Shown here piece after piece: positions 19,718-28,667 of a stretch of DNA of 64,000 nucleotides (its first letter is position 1; the number at the start of each line of letters is the position of its first letter). The DNA is taken from contig NZ_JXXU01000029.1 of the NCBI RefSeq assembly GCF_000967495.1, positions 1-64,000 of the forward strand, given 5' to 3'. The DNA comes from Vibrio neptunius (GTDB taxonomy: Bacteria > Pseudomonadota > Gammaproteobacteria > Enterobacterales > Vibrionaceae). Made by a program: the position numbers and the translations under genes. A model generated the notes under the pieces. It was given only the letters and a program-made list of their open reading frames with translations, was not told the origin of the DNA and did not search any database.

Positions 19718-20719
19718 ATGACAATTAAAGTCGGAATTAACGGTTTTGGTCGTATTGGACGTTTGGCTCTGCGTGCGGCGTTTGATTGGGATGAGCTGGA
19801 GTTTGTGCAGATCAATGATGTGGCGGGCGATGCCGCCACACTCGCACACCTGCTGGAGTTTGATTCAGTTCAAGGGCGCTGGAATCACGAGGTCAAAGCG
19901 GAAGGCGATCAAATCCTGATTAACGATCAGGTTATCAAAGCAACGCAAGAGAAAGACATTGATGCCATTGACTGGTCTGGCTGTGATGTTGTGATTGAAG
20001 CGACGGGCAAACACCGTAAAACCTCGATCCTTAAAAAGTATCTAGCTCAAGGTGTGAAACGAGTAGTGGTATCTGCGCCAGTTAAAGAGGAAGGTGTGGC
20101 GAACATTGTGGTGGGTGTGAATGATCATATCTTTGACCCAGAAGCGCATCAGATTGTTACGGCAGCGTCTTGTACGACTAACTGTATTGCACCAGTCGTT
20201 AAAGTGATTCATGAGAAGTTGGGTATTGCACAGTCTTCTTTTACCACTATCCATGACCTGACCAACACGCAAACCATTCTTGATGCGCCACATAAAGATT
20301 TGCGCCGTGCCCGTGCTTGCGGAATGAGCCTTATCCCGACAACGACTGGCAGCGCAACAGCGATTGTGGAAATCTTCCCAGATCTCAAAGACAAGATTAA
20401 CGGCCACGCGGTGCGTGTTCCTCTGGCTAACGCATCACTCACAGACATCATCTTTGATGTGAAACGCGATACTACAGCGGAAGAAGTGAATGCGTTACTT
20501 AAAGAGGCGTCACAAGGTGAATTGAACGGTATTCTTGGTTTTGAAGAACGTCCGCTGGTATCGATTGATTACAAAGGCGACCAACGTTCAACCATCGTTG
20601 ATGCTCAGTCGACTATGGTGGTAGGTAGCCGCATGGTGAAGATCTACGCTTGGTACGATAATGAAATGGGCTACGCGACACGTACAGCTGAACTGGTGCG
20701 TAACGTGGGCTTGGTATAA
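19718..20719 (+). CDS. ArsJ-associated glyceraldehyde-3-phosphate dehydrogenase
   Basis: This 333-aa GAPDH has the NAD-binding start [11 protein letters not shown] and the catalytic cysteine in AASCTTNC. In ars operons of this design the enzyme uses arsenate in place of phosphate to make 1-arseno-3-phosphoglycerate, which ArsJ exports before it breaks down. It lies 23 bp after arsR and 3 bp before the phosphatase gene, so it is a dedicated arsenic copy, not the glycolytic enzyme. Confidence 0.93.
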   Translation: MTIKVGINGFGRIGRLALRAAFDWDELEFVQINDVAGDAATLAHLLEFDSVQGRWNHEVKAEGDQILINDQVIKATQEKDIDAIDWSGCDVVIEATGKHRKTSILKKYLAQGVKRVVVSAPVKEEGVANIVVGVNDHIFDPEAHQIVTAASCTTNCIAPVVKVIHEKLGIAQSSFTTIHDLTNTQTILDAPHKDLRRARACGMSLIPTTTGSATAIVEIFPDLKDKINGHAVRVPLANASLTDIIFDVKRDTTAEEVNALLKEASQGELNGILGFEERPLVSIDYKGDQRSTIVDAQSTMVVGSRMVKIYAWYDNEMGYATRTAELVRNVGLV

Positions 20720-20722
20720 AGA

Positions 20723-21223
20723 GTGATAGAGATGACACATCCGACTTGGCAATTGGATCTTGAACAAGGTGCGTTAGTACTTACTCCTTGTCCAGGTACT
20801 AAAGGCGTTGATCTGGAAGCTTCGCTTGTGCAACTAAAAGATCAAGGTGTCGAAGCGATAGTGACGGCGCTGGATAATACAGAGTTAGAGAGCAAAGGCG
20901 TGGCTCAGCTTGGTGAAGCGGCAGAGAAGTTAGGTATGCAGTGGTTTCAGATTGAAATTGAAGATGACTGCGCACCGGGTGATGACTTTGCCGTGAAATG
21001 GCAGCAAACCAGCTCTGCTCTGCATCAGGTTGTCGATAATGGCGGTAAAGTTGCGATGCATTGCATGGGCGGGTCAGGTCGTACGGGCCTGTTGGCCGCA
21101 CATTTGCTGTTAGAAAAACAGTGGCCGTTGAGCGACATTGTCAAAGAGGTACAGGCGTTACGTCCAGGTGCCTTTACCAAACCTGTTCAGGTCGATTACA
21201 TCAACGCAGTTGCGGCGAAATAA
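20723..21223 (+). CDS. Dual-specificity/CDKN3-like phosphatase in the ars operon
   Basis: This 166-aa cysteine-dependent phosphatase has P-loop HCMGGSGRTG (about residues 113-122, fitting HCx5R) and a candidate general-acid Asp in EDDCAPGDDF. It is annotated in related genomes as a cyclin-dependent-kinase-inhibitor-3-like phosphatase. Its place between the arsenate GAPDH and arsJ suggests a role in this pathway, for example on a phosphoglycerate-type ester, but the substrate is unknown. The start could be at 20723 or at the ATG at 20732. Confidence 0.82.
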   Translation: MIEMTHPTWQLDLEQGALVLTPCPGTKGVDLEASLVQLKDQGVEAIVTALDNTELESKGVAQLGEAAEKLGMQWFQIEIEDDCAPGDDFAVKWQQTSSALHQVVDNGGKVAMHCMGGSGRTGLLAAHLLLEKQWPLSDIVKEVQALRPGAFTKPVQVDYINAVAAK

Positions 21224-21297
21224 TTCCTTGAGGAGTTTTTGGATCACAGGTGTCCAAAAGCTCCCATCGCTGTACATAAGAAAAAATTGGGTAATCT

Positions 21298-22518
21298 ATG
21301 ATCGCAAATCTGAGTAAGAGTGTGCGTCAATATATGCTGGTGACGTTCAATTACTGGAACTTCACCATTACTGACGGTGCATTGAGAATGCTGGTGGTGC
21401 TGTATTTCCATGATCTGGGCTACAGCACGTTAGAAATCGCATCCTTGTTCTTGTTCTATGAGTTCTTTGGCGTGGTAACCAACTTGATTGGTGGTTGGCT
21501 TGGAGCAAGGCTTGGCTTAAACAAAACCATGAACCTTGGACTGGCGATGCAGATAGTGGCACTGGTGATGCTCGCGGTTCCCAATGTCTGGCTGACCATA
21601 CCTTGGGTAATGCTAGCTCAAGCTTTGTCAGGTATTGCCAAAGATCTCAATAAGATGAGTGCTAAAAGTTCCATCAAGGCACTGGTGCCTGACGAGCAGC
21701 AAGGCGCCTTGTATAAGTGGGTCGCGATTCTAACGGGGTCGAAAAATGCCCTTAAAGGTGTTGGCTTCTTCATCGGTGGTTTATTGCTGTCTCTGATTGG
21801 CTTTAAGTACGCGGTGCTGCTGATGGCGGGCGTGCTAACACTGGTGCTGATCGGCAGCTTAACCGGTCTTGAAAGTGATTTGGGTAAAGCCAAAAACAAA
21901 CCTAAGTTTAGCCAGATTTTTTCTAAGTCGAGTTCTATTAATATCTTGTCTGCGGCGCGCATGTTCCTGTTTGGAGCACGAGATGTTTGGTTTGTTGTCG
22001 CCCTACCTATCTATCTGGGCAGTGTGTTTGGTTGGGATCACCTTTGGGTTGGCGGTTTCTTAGCGACTTGGGTGATTGCTTACGGCTTTGTTCAAGGCTT
22101 TGCTCCTAAGATCACTGGTAAAGCACAAGGTAAAGTCCCTGACGGTAGTGCGGCGCTGATGTGGGCTGGATTGTTGGCGGTGATCACTGCGGGAATTGCG
22201 TACGCAGTGCAAATTGGCTGGCAACCCCAGTTGGTTATCGTTATTGGACTCTTGATTTTTGGTACTGTATTTGCGGTTAACTCTTCCCTGCATTCCTATT
22301 TGATTGTTAGCTATGCTAAAGGTGATGGTGTATCACTGGATGTCGGTTTCTACTACATGGCGAACGCTATGGGTCGCTTAATTGGTACAGTACTGTCAGG
22401 TTGGATATTTCAGGTTGCGGGTTTGGCGGCGTGCTTATGGGTTTCCTTCGCATTTCTTGCTTTGACCACCCTCATTTCAATCAAGCTGCCTAAGTTGCCC
22501 CAATCAGTAACTACGTAA
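21298..22518 (+). CDS. arsJ: Organoarsenical exporter ArsJ (MFS)
   Basis: The 406-aa major-facilitator protein has about 12 transmembrane segments and the ArsJ-type N-terminus (YWNFTITDGALRMLVVLYFH). It exports 1-arseno-3-phosphoglycerate, giving arsenate resistance together with the upstream GAPDH. It closes the operon, 74 bp after the phosphatase gene, and a terminator hairpin follows. Confidence 0.93.
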   Translation: MIANLSKSVRQYMLVTFNYWNFTITDGALRMLVVLYFHDLGYSTLEIASLFLFYEFFGVVTNLIGGWLGARLGLNKTMNLGLAMQIVALVMLAVPNVWLTIPWVMLAQALSGIAKDLNKMSAKSSIKALVPDEQQGALYKWVAILTGSKNALKGVGFFIGGLLLSLIGFKYAVLLMAGVLTLVLIGSLTGLESDLGKAKNKPKFSQIFSKSSSINILSAARMFLFGARDVWFVVALPIYLGSVFGWDHLWVGGFLATWVIAYGFVQGFAPKITGKAQGKVPDGSAALMWAGLLAVITAGIAYAVQIGWQPQLVIVIGLLIFGTVFAVNSSLHSYLIVSYAKGDGVSLDVGFYYMANAMGRLIGTVLSGWIFQVAGLAACLWVSFAFLALTTLISIKLPKLPQSVTT

Positions 22519-22540
22519 ATTAAAACAGTCTCATGACTCA

Positions 22541-22576
22541 AAGTTGACCAAGGTTACACCGTGGTCCACTTTTTTA
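22541..22576 (+). terminator. Terminator of the ars operon
   Basis: AAGTTGACCA (22541-22550) pairs with TGGTCCACTT (22562-22571) with one mismatch, and a T run follows. Confidence 0.7.
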
Positions 22577-22578
22577 TT

Positions 22579-22614
22579 GCTACCTTTGTTCAACACTGAT
22601 TGAACAAAGGTAGC
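22579..22614 (+). promoter_or_regulatory. Perfect 15-bp hairpin covering the acyltransferase ribosome binding site
   Basis: GCTACCTTTGTTCAA (22579-22593), loop CACTGA, and TTGAACAAAGGTAGC (22600-22614) are perfectly complementary. The AAAGG that should serve as Shine-Dalgarno for the ATG at 22618 lies in the 3' arm, so a folded leader would block translation. It could also work as an operator dyad in DNA. Confidence 0.7.
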
Positions 22615-22617
22615 GAT

Positions 22618-23631
22618 ATGAGAGATAGAGTACTGTTTTTTGACTTATTGCGATGTGTTGCTGCTGTGGCAGTTATCGCGATTCATGTTCTTGCTCCTTA
22701 TCGCCAAGAACTCGGTAGCATTCCCTTCTCAGAATGGTCTATTGCGATTGGCTTGAATAGCGCGATCCGCTGGGCAGTGCCGGTGTTCACTCTTATTACT
22801 GGTGCGCTATTGCTTAGCGATGCCCGGCCATTTGATGCAAAATACTATGTCAAACGTCGATTAGGTAAAGTTTTGGTGCCGTTTATTGTTTGGTCGCTGT
22901 TCTATGCGTATCTTTCAGGATGGAGCTTGGCAGGTTTTAATCCTGAAGAAACCAAGCAAGTGCTTGCCAATAGTGTCTTTCACGCCACTTATTATCATCT
23001 TGGCTTCTTTTATTACTTCATCCCTTTGTATTTTGTCATTCCGTTTTTTCAGTATGTGATCAGGCTGTATGGTGATAGCTCGTTGTACTCTTATGTGGCT
23101 ATTTGGTTGGTGACGACGTTATTGTTTTTAATTGGCCTTGATGGGCCATGGAGTCATCAAATGTGGCTCTACAGCGGCTATTTACCTCTAGGATATTTAT
23201 TGTATAAAAGAGTACCTCTGACTTCGGCTTATGTTGCCATGTTTGCGATCTTGGGGATCGGTGCACTCATCACGACTGGGTACGCGGTCATTACCAACAG
23301 TGTCGAAGCGCAAGAATATACGGTAGGGCGATGGCTGTCGTATAAGACGCTTAATGTGGTTCTGGCTGCGAGCATGATTTTTATGCTAGGTCGTTATGTT
23401 GGTGAAAGCTTGTCTGATAACGCCAACAAAGTGATTGGGTTTATCAGTCAACATAGTCTCGGTATTTACATTCTCCATCCGATCTTTCTCTGGCCAATGA
23501 AAGAGTATGGCTGGTACCAAGGTCACCCTGCTTGGGTGATTCCCGTGTGGATTGTCTTGAGTGGAACTGGGGCGCTTTTGATGAGTTGGATGGTGTCTAA
23601 ATCCCGCCGTACTAGCTGGTTGTTGCCTTAG
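22618..23631 (+). CDS. Acyltransferase-3 family membrane protein (WecH/OatA-like)
   Basis: This 337-aa acyltransferase-3 (PF01757) protein has about ten hydrophobic segments. The N-terminal FFDLLRCVAAVAVIAIHV carries the conserved His of the first membrane helix, and RxxR-like positions (YVKRRLGKVLVPF) follow. Such proteins O-acetylate cell-envelope glycans; the closest named relatives are WecH/YiaH, but the acceptor here is unknown. Translation may be governed by the upstream 15-bp hairpin. Confidence 0.85.
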   Translation: MRDRVLFFDLLRCVAAVAVIAIHVLAPYRQELGSIPFSEWSIAIGLNSAIRWAVPVFTLITGALLLSDARPFDAKYYVKRRLGKVLVPFIVWSLFYAYLSGWSLAGFNPEETKQVLANSVFHATYYHLGFFYYFIPLYFVIPFFQYVIRLYGDSSLYSYVAIWLVTTLLFLIGLDGPWSHQMWLYSGYLPLGYLLYKRVPLTSAYVAMFAILGIGALITTGYAVITNSVEAQEYTVGRWLSYKTLNVVLAASMIFMLGRYVGESLSDNANKVIGFISQHSLGIYILHPIFLWPMKEYGWYQGHPAWVIPVWIVLSGTGALLMSWMVSKSRRTSWLLP

Positions 23632-23812
23632 CATGGTTGTCAGTTAGTCACCATTAATTGGTGTTTGTTTATGTTCCTAAATCGTAACCGATTAAATTAA
23701 AAAGGTTTATGTCTAAAACATGGCATTAAACTGCCTTAGTCATCTGGTTAATTGTTATATTGAAAACTTAATCGCAGTGAAGTAAACGGTAACACTGGCT
23801 CAGGAAGAGAAT

Positions 23813-24790
23813 ATGAACAGACAATGGTTAGTGGGCTTTATCTTATCAGTAGCTCCATTCGCCTACGGGAATGACGGCAGTTTTAACGATGCTGAGATCC
23901 ATTATGTTGATTTTTTTCAGCGTACCGATGGCATCAAATATCTGGTGCATAAGATGGATCAAAGCAATATTGAACATGCGTTTGTGATGGGCCTGCCGAT
24001 TATGAAAAAGTGGAACGCCCATGATCCGGTTGCTCCCCGTTTTGAATTTGGCGATGACTCACCCGTCTATTATTACTCACGTACTGATGAGATTCTATAC
24101 CGAGCGCTGAAAGACTCACCGTATCAAGATCGACTGTTTCCTTTCATTACTGGCTTTAACCCCACGGATATGTTCGCGGCGGAACAAGTTGAGCAGATGA
24201 TTGAGAGCGATCCCGGTTTCTGGAGAGGCATAGGTGAGATTCTGACTCGTCATGATAGTTTGTCCGCGCTGACATTAGGCGAACAGGCCAGAGCTAACCA
24301 TCCTGCTTTGATGAAGGTGTATCAGGTCGCTGCGAAGCACAAAATGCCAGTGATCCTGCACACCAATATCACGTCTGAGCGAGAAACACACCCGTTGTAC
24401 AAGCATGAGCTGGTGGAGGCGTTAGAAGAAAATAGTAAAACTAATTTTATCTGGGCGCACGCAGGGACCAGTTCGACACTGCTACGACGCCAGAATTTAT
24501 CTTTTCTAATCGATGAAGTCAGCGAGCTGCTGGATGATTACGCTAACCTCTACATCTTGGCATCTTGGAGCTTGCGCGATGTGATACTGGCGAGTCCTGA
24601 ATCGAAGCAAGCATGGGTAGCGTTGATCAAAGAGTATCCCGATCGCTTCATGATTGGTTCTGATGTTGTAGGCCGCTTTAAAATTACGGGTGAAGTTTTA
24701 TCTCGTTGGGATGAAGTATTGGATGCGCTGCCAGATGACGTGGCTGAAAACATGGCGAAAAACAATATGCTCAAAATGGTGAAGCGCTAG
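23813..24790 (+). CDS. Exported amidohydrolase-like TIM-barrel protein
   Basis: The 325-aa protein has a signal peptide (about 1-19, cut after AYG) and an amidohydrolase-2-type barrel: HYVDFFQ near the start (the usual metal-binding HxH is reduced), VILHTNITSE (mid-protein His), IWAHAGTSS, and GSDVVGRF as the late Asp. Loss of the first HxH leaves it unclear whether a full metal site forms. No operon partner; the small gene downstream is convergent. Confidence 0.75.
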   Translation: MNRQWLVGFILSVAPFAYGNDGSFNDAEIHYVDFFQRTDGIKYLVHKMDQSNIEHAFVMGLPIMKKWNAHDPVAPRFEFGDDSPVYYYSRTDEILYRALKDSPYQDRLFPFITGFNPTDMFAAEQVEQMIESDPGFWRGIGEILTRHDSLSALTLGEQARANHPALMKVYQVAAKHKMPVILHTNITSERETHPLYKHELVEALEENSKTNFIWAHAGTSSTLLRRQNLSFLIDEVSELLDDYANLYILASWSLRDVILASPESKQAWVALIKEYPDRFMIGSDVVGRFKITGEVLSRWDEVLDALPDDVAENMAKNNMLKMVKR

Positions 24791-24791
24791 A

Positions 24792-25121
24792 TCAGCGCTT
24801 CATCGCGAAGTGAAGAAACTTATCACCTTGATAAGTCAGCACGCCTTCGTCTCCAGGATTTAAGGCATGAAAGTAATGCACTCCAACCTGAAATTCTCGC
24901 TTGGGGTCTAGATGTCCTTTCTGCACGTAGATCCAATATTCCTGTTCATTTTGGCCTAGCTGAGTGTCTGGGATATCTATTGCCTGCTTATCGATTATGG
25001 TGACGTCCGCTGTTTGTTCAGGTGCATCTTCTCCCTGAATGTGTCTACGATAAAGTTTCCTAAATCCCCAGCCACTGGCGATGATAAACACAACAATGGC
25101 GATGAATAACGTTAATGGCAT
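24792..25121 (-). CDS. DUF2500 family protein (YhhM-like)
   Basis: This 109-aa DUF2500 protein has one N-terminal transmembrane helix (LTLFIAIVVFIIASGWGF) followed by a soluble beta-rich domain (YWIYVQKGHLDPKREFQVG). Related to E. coli YhhM, which also lies near rsmD-ftsYEX. Function unknown. I chose the ATG at 25121, with GGGAG seven bases upstream, over a longer in-frame start at 25190. Confidence 0.85.
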   Translation of the reverse strand: MPLTLFIAIVVFIIASGWGFRKLYRRHIQGEDAPEQTADVTIIDKQAIDIPDTQLGQNEQEYWIYVQKGHLDPKREFQVGVHYFHALNPGDEGVLTYQGDKFLHFAMKR

Positions 25122-25428
25122 GCCTTCTCTCCCAAAAAGCTGATGGGTTATTTTAGTGTTAGTTTGACCACAGGTTGAGGCTTTGAACATAACAGTGAGC
25201 TTCAGCTATGACTATTTGTAGCATTCTTCGAGATACGTCACACGTTAGTGGTGATTTTGTCAGTATGATTATAGAGCTAGTCATTGATTCCTTTACATTA
25301 ATTTACTTGCAAAGGGCGGTGAAAATGGGGCTAGATAGTAGATAATAAGAAGGAATATTATTTACTTATAGTACTGGCAGGATGAGGTCAGTCTCTGCCC
25401 CTAAACTTACTAGCGATGGAGGGAAGCC
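25122..25428. other. Intergenic region
   Basis: This is an A/T-rich spacer between divergent genes. No RNA gene or repeat recognised; promoters for both flanking genes are expected here. Confidence 0.4.
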
Positions 25429-25794
25429 ATGTCTGATATCGAAAAAGTAGTGACACGGACACGAACAATTGAAAAGCTGCTTCGCACGCAATATCACGCT
25501 GAAGGTAAGGGATTACATCAGTTGATTACCAGCTGTGAAGAACGTTTACCGCATGATGTAATTGGTAAGCTGCGTTATATAGCAACCATTCGCAATAAAA
25601 TAGTTCATGAAGAAGATTACAAGTTGGAAAGTCGTAGTGACTTTCTTTCGGTGTGTGATCAATGTGAAAAAGAACTCACACCACGCAGTAGCCGCTTTAT
25701 CTGGCGAGCGGCGATTACTTTGATGACTCTGATTACATTAGCAGCACTACTTTTCTATTATGCTCATTGGGATATTTTGTCTAAGCATTTGTAA
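25429..25794 (+). CDS. Small DUF4145-like membrane protein
   Basis: The 121-aa protein has a soluble helical part (1-92) with IRNKIVHEEDY, the hallmark of DUF4145/HEPN-like helical bundles, and a C-terminal transmembrane helix (about 93-113). It has a strong Shine-Dalgarno (GGAGGGAAG). It stands alone. The HEPN-like pattern is weak and does not include a clear RNase Rx4-6H motif, so no nuclease role is claimed. Confidence 0.7.
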   Translation: MSDIEKVVTRTRTIEKLLRTQYHAEGKGLHQLITSCEERLPHDVIGKLRYIATIRNKIVHEEDYKLESRSDFLSVCDQCEKELTPRSSRFIWRAAITLMTLITLAALLFYYAHWDILSKHL

Positions 25795-25887
25795 TAAAAG
25801 GTCTAAAACAGACTATTTTTAAAAAATAGTCAAACTTAGAAATCCGTTGGATTTGTAGACGGGTTTTGTGTGAAAAATCTGCGACAT

Positions 25888-25921
25888 AGCAAAAAGGGAC
25901 GCGAATGCGTCCCTTTTTGCT
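25888..25921. terminator. Strong bidirectional terminator
   Basis: A perfect 15-bp stem (AGCAAAAAGGGACGC / GCGTCCCTTTTTGCT) with GAAT loop. It serves the 121-aa gene on the plus strand and the 26-aa microprotein gene on the minus strand. Confidence 0.9.
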
Positions 25922-25935
25922 TTTGTAATTATGGC

Positions 25936-26016
25936 TTAGTACATCATCGGCAGTGTCATTAGGCCAACAACAACTGCGATCATTACAAGTCCTTGTTTTT
26001 GTGAAGAAGTAATCAT
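25936..26016 (-). CDS. 26-aa hydrophobic microprotein
   Basis: ATG at 26016, TAA at 25936-25938. The peptide begins MITSSQKQGLVM and continues IAVVVGLMTLPMMY, a short polar N-terminus plus one likely membrane helix. TAGGAG lies 8-9 bases before the ATG, and the strong terminator follows 14 bp after the stop, so the gene has a complete expression layout. Function unknown; too short for standard gene callers. Confidence 0.62.
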   Translation of the reverse strand: MITSSQKQGLVMIAVVVGLMTLPMMY

Positions 26017-26724
26017 AACCCTGCTCCTATTTAGTGATGCTTAACTCTATGTAATTTAGAATAGCAGTGTTTTTGTGGTTTGATCAAGTTTTTATTTTAC
26101 TAAGCGTTAAAAGTAACGCTGTGTAAGTACGAAAATGCAGTATTTAGGATGGTTTTTTGATTGTTTTTCTATGATTTTTGAGTTGGTTGAAAACTGTTCT
26201 CTTTGTATTTTTTTTGTTTAAGTGTATGATTTATATGTACTTAGTTGGTGTTTAACTATTGTTAAATTATAGAGATTGTCATTTTTTTGCTTGATTGCCA
26301 TCTTGGTGTCAGTGTTGGGTTAAATTGATGGTTATCGGGTTTGGTTTCAGCTTGTTTTACCTAGCTTCCGATTAAAATAGCTATTGGCTTACTTTTCTAA
26401 GATTACATTCTTTTAGTTTTTTGCGCTTATAATATGCCTTGAATTAATGTTAACTTGTTGATTTTTGTTGTTTTATTTTTATTTTTCTTGCGTGTTTTTA
26501 TGCTTTTTTGGATCTTGGCTCTCTAGAGTTAGTCAATTTGGCTAAAGTCGTATTTTATACCAAATTATTGGTGAAATCAGATCGCGATAAAAGAGAATGC
26601 GCTGCTTTACCTATGCCTATGTGCGCCTTTCAGAAGCCAATCAAGATCCAAGTTTTGCTTTCCATGTCTGGACATCTTTAGCGTCCTGCCTACACTGGCG
26701 ACTCAGTTTAAAAGAGGTGGACTC
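26017..26724. other. A/T-rich, T-biased gene-free region
   Basis: About 700 bases without a believable gene. Long T-rich runs on the plus strand (for example around 26,200-26,230 and 26,450-26,500) make it strikingly more A/T-rich than its neighbours. It may hold promoters for the flanking genes and sites for nucleoid proteins such as H-NS; no specific site is identified. Confidence 0.45.
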
Positions 26725-27348
26725 ATGTGGAGCTGGCTTTCAGTCGCGCTATCAGGATTTATTAGTATTTCTGCTAATGAAAGCAACCAAAACAAGCAAG
26801 CTGTCGTGTTTAAAACATTGTCGCTAGCTATGCTCGTTGTCATACTGTGGAGCCAGAACAGTGTCGCTGGTATATCGCTATGGTGGGTGACACTGGGCTT
26901 GCTGATCTCTATGGTGGCTGATGGTCTATATATCTATCAGCGACATCAGAAGTTGTGCTTTGCTGCGTTTGTTGGGGCTCAACTTTGCTACAGCTCATCT
27001 TTTTGGTTGCAACTCTCTGGAGAGATTGTCTGGTGGCTGCCTGCTATGCTTTTGGCTATCGGCATTGTGGTGTTTTTCCTGATGCTGCCTAAGATAGACC
27101 GCTTGATCTTTCCCGTTGTGATTATGGGAATGATGCTGTTGCAGCTCAATTGGGCTGCCGGTGAAGTATGGTTATTGACAGGGGCATGGGCCAGCCTATT
27201 AGGTTTCTTAGGCACCTTGACTCTCACTTTATCAGCAGGCCTTCTGGCTGTGCACGATTACAGACATTCCATTCGCTATGGGCGTTATCTTATCTCTGGC
27301 AGTTACCTGCTAGCACACTCATTGATTACCGCATCTTTGATTATCTAA
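26725..27348 (+). CDS. YhhN-family (lysoplasmalogenase-like) membrane protein
   Basis: This 207-aa YhhN/TMEM86 family protein has about seven to eight hydrophobic segments. The conserved family segment LLISMVADGLYI is present (an Asp within a membrane helix). Eukaryotic relatives cleave lysoplasmalogen; the bacterial role is not settled. YhhN lies near yhhM and the ftsY-rsmD region in E. coli too, so synteny supports the call. SD AGAGGTGG precedes the ATG. Confidence 0.85.
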   Translation: MWSWLSVALSGFISISANESNQNKQAVVFKTLSLAMLVVILWSQNSVAGISLWWVTLGLLISMVADGLYIYQRHQKLCFAAFVGAQLCYSSSFWLQLSGEIVWWLPAMLLAIGIVVFFLMLPKIDRLIFPVVIMGMMLLQLNWAAGEVWLLTGAWASLLGFLGTLTLTLSAGLLAVHDYRHSIRYGRYLISGSYLLAHSLITASLII

Positions 27349-27412
27349 AATCAAAATCAACGAGATAGTATCAAGTTACTCTTCCTCTACTGACCTGTAA
27401 GTGGAGAAAATG

Positions 27413-27649
27413 ATGTTCAATGAAATACACGCACACAAAGTTCTAAACTTATTGCATGACAGACCAATGGCAATGCAGGAATTACGTGATGTTGCTTGCG
27501 CTGAGTTTGGTGTGCAGGCAAAGTTTTATACCTGTAAGCTGAACGGGCTGGATCTCGATGCACTGATGGCATTTTTTATCGAGCGAGAGAAAATTGTCGA
27601 TGTCGGTGGTAAATGGGCGTTGAATTTAGAGCGTGTTTGTAGCCACTAA
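27413..27649 (+). CDS. YecH-family (DUF2492) small putative metal-binding protein
   Basis: This 78-aa DUF2492 protein has FNEIHAHKVLNLL at the N-terminus, then FYTCKLNGLDLDALMAFF and a final CSH. The conserved His and Cys residues are the basis for the family label 'metal-binding'; no metal has been shown here. ATG at 27413 has GGAG at the right distance; ATG at 27410 is also possible. Confidence 0.85.
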   Translation: MFNEIHAHKVLNLLHDRPMAMQELRDVACAEFGVQAKFYTCKLNGLDLDALMAFFIEREKIVDVGGKWALNLERVCSH

Positions 27650-27747
27650 AAACTCTGCTTTTTGCCTCCAAATTGTCGAACGGTGTTGATATACTTCGCC
27701 GACTTTTTGCTCTGCTTTTGAGAACCTTTGGCTTTGGAGGCTAATTC

Positions 27748-28332
27748 ATGGAAATTCTTTCTGCCGCAACCATGTTGTTTCTTATCATGGATCCGCTCGG
27801 TAACCTCCCTATCGTTCTTTCTATTCTGAAGCACCTTGATCCTAAGCGCAGACGTAAGGTTCTCATTCGTGAGCTGCTTTTTGCGCTGATAATATTGATG
27901 CTATTTTTGTTTGCAGGTAAGGCGATTCTTAGCTTTCTTCATGTTGAGCCCGAAACGTTGAGTATTTCTGGCGGTATTATCCTGTTCATCATCGCGATTA
28001 AGATGATTTTCCCGAGTGCGGGTAGTATTACGGGGTTAGCTGCTGGTGAAGAGCCGTTTATAGTACCTATGGCCATTCCTATGATTGCGGGGCCATCGGT
28101 GATTGCGGCATTGCTACTTCTGTCGACCCAGCACCCGGACAAGTTGCTTGAGTTGTCTGGTGCTGTTCTGCTGGCGTGGGGGGCGACCTTCTTTATCTTG
28201 ATGTTCTATAACTTCTTCCACCGTATCTTAGGTGAACGAGGCTTAAAAGCCATTGAGCGTCTGATGGGGCTGCTGCTAGTGATGATTTCGACTCAGATGT
28301 TCCTCAACGGAGTGAAGAGTTATCTAAGCTAA
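27748..28332 (+). CDS. yhgN: MarC-family membrane protein YhgN
   Basis: The 194-aa MarC/NAAT-family inner-membrane protein has six predicted helices and matches E. coli YhgN over the whole length (MDPLGNLPI, ISGGIILFIIAIKMIFPS, GEEPFIVPMAIPMIAGPS, LERLMGL-like end). A transport role is assumed from the family; the substrate is unknown. GGAGG lies just upstream of the ATG. Confidence 0.92.
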   Translation: MEILSAATMLFLIMDPLGNLPIVLSILKHLDPKRRRKVLIRELLFALIILMLFLFAGKAILSFLHVEPETLSISGGIILFIIAIKMIFPSAGSITGLAAGEEPFIVPMAIPMIAGPSVIAALLLLSTQHPDKLLELSGAVLLAWGATFFILMFYNFFHRILGERGLKAIERLMGLLLVMISTQMFLNGVKSYLS

Positions 28333-28340
28333 GAAACAAA

Positions 28341-28369
28341 AAAACGCCGCTCAAGATGAGCGGCGTTTT
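28341..28369. terminator. Bidirectional terminator between yhgN and the DUF1145 gene
   Basis: A perfect 13-bp stem (AAAACGCCGCTCA / TGAGCGGCGTTTT), loop AGA, A run on one side and T run on the other. Confidence 0.9.
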
Positions 28370-28388
28370 ACATTGGATGGTGTGGGTT

Positions 28389-28655
28389 TTACATCATGTA
28401 CTTGCGACGAATATCGAGCAGGGCAAAGATGCCGAAGATCAGAATCGACCATTTTTCCCAACTGGTCATCTTAATCTTGTCACCAAACGCGCCGATAAAG
28501 ATGGCTGATTGCAGGCCATGCATGATGAACAGGAAGGCTGTCATGATGTAAAGCGCAATCGCCGCTTTGCCCGGAAAGGGCATAAAGAAGTTCAGGATCA
28601 GGATGAACCACACAAAGCCAATCGCGGCTTTGGCAAGAAAAAGTAGAGCTTTCAT
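28389..28655 (-). CDS. DUF1145 family membrane protein (YhhL-like)
   Basis: The 88-aa DUF1145 protein has two to three hydrophobic segments (FLAKAAIGFVWFILILNFF and ALYIMTAFLFIMHGLQ). It follows rsmD by 12 bp on the same strand, as yhhL follows rsmD in E. coli. Function unknown. Confidence 0.88.
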   Translation of the reverse strand: MKALLFLAKAAIGFVWFILILNFFMPFPGKAAIALYIMTAFLFIMHGLQSAIFIGAFGDKIKMTSWEKWSILIFGIFALLDIRRKYMM

Positions 28656-28667
28656 GAGACTTCCTTT

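Noticed and set aside
26597..26827. 76-aa plus-strand frame before yhhN
   Set aside because: Overlaps the start of yhhN in another frame, lacks a ribosome site and resembles no family.
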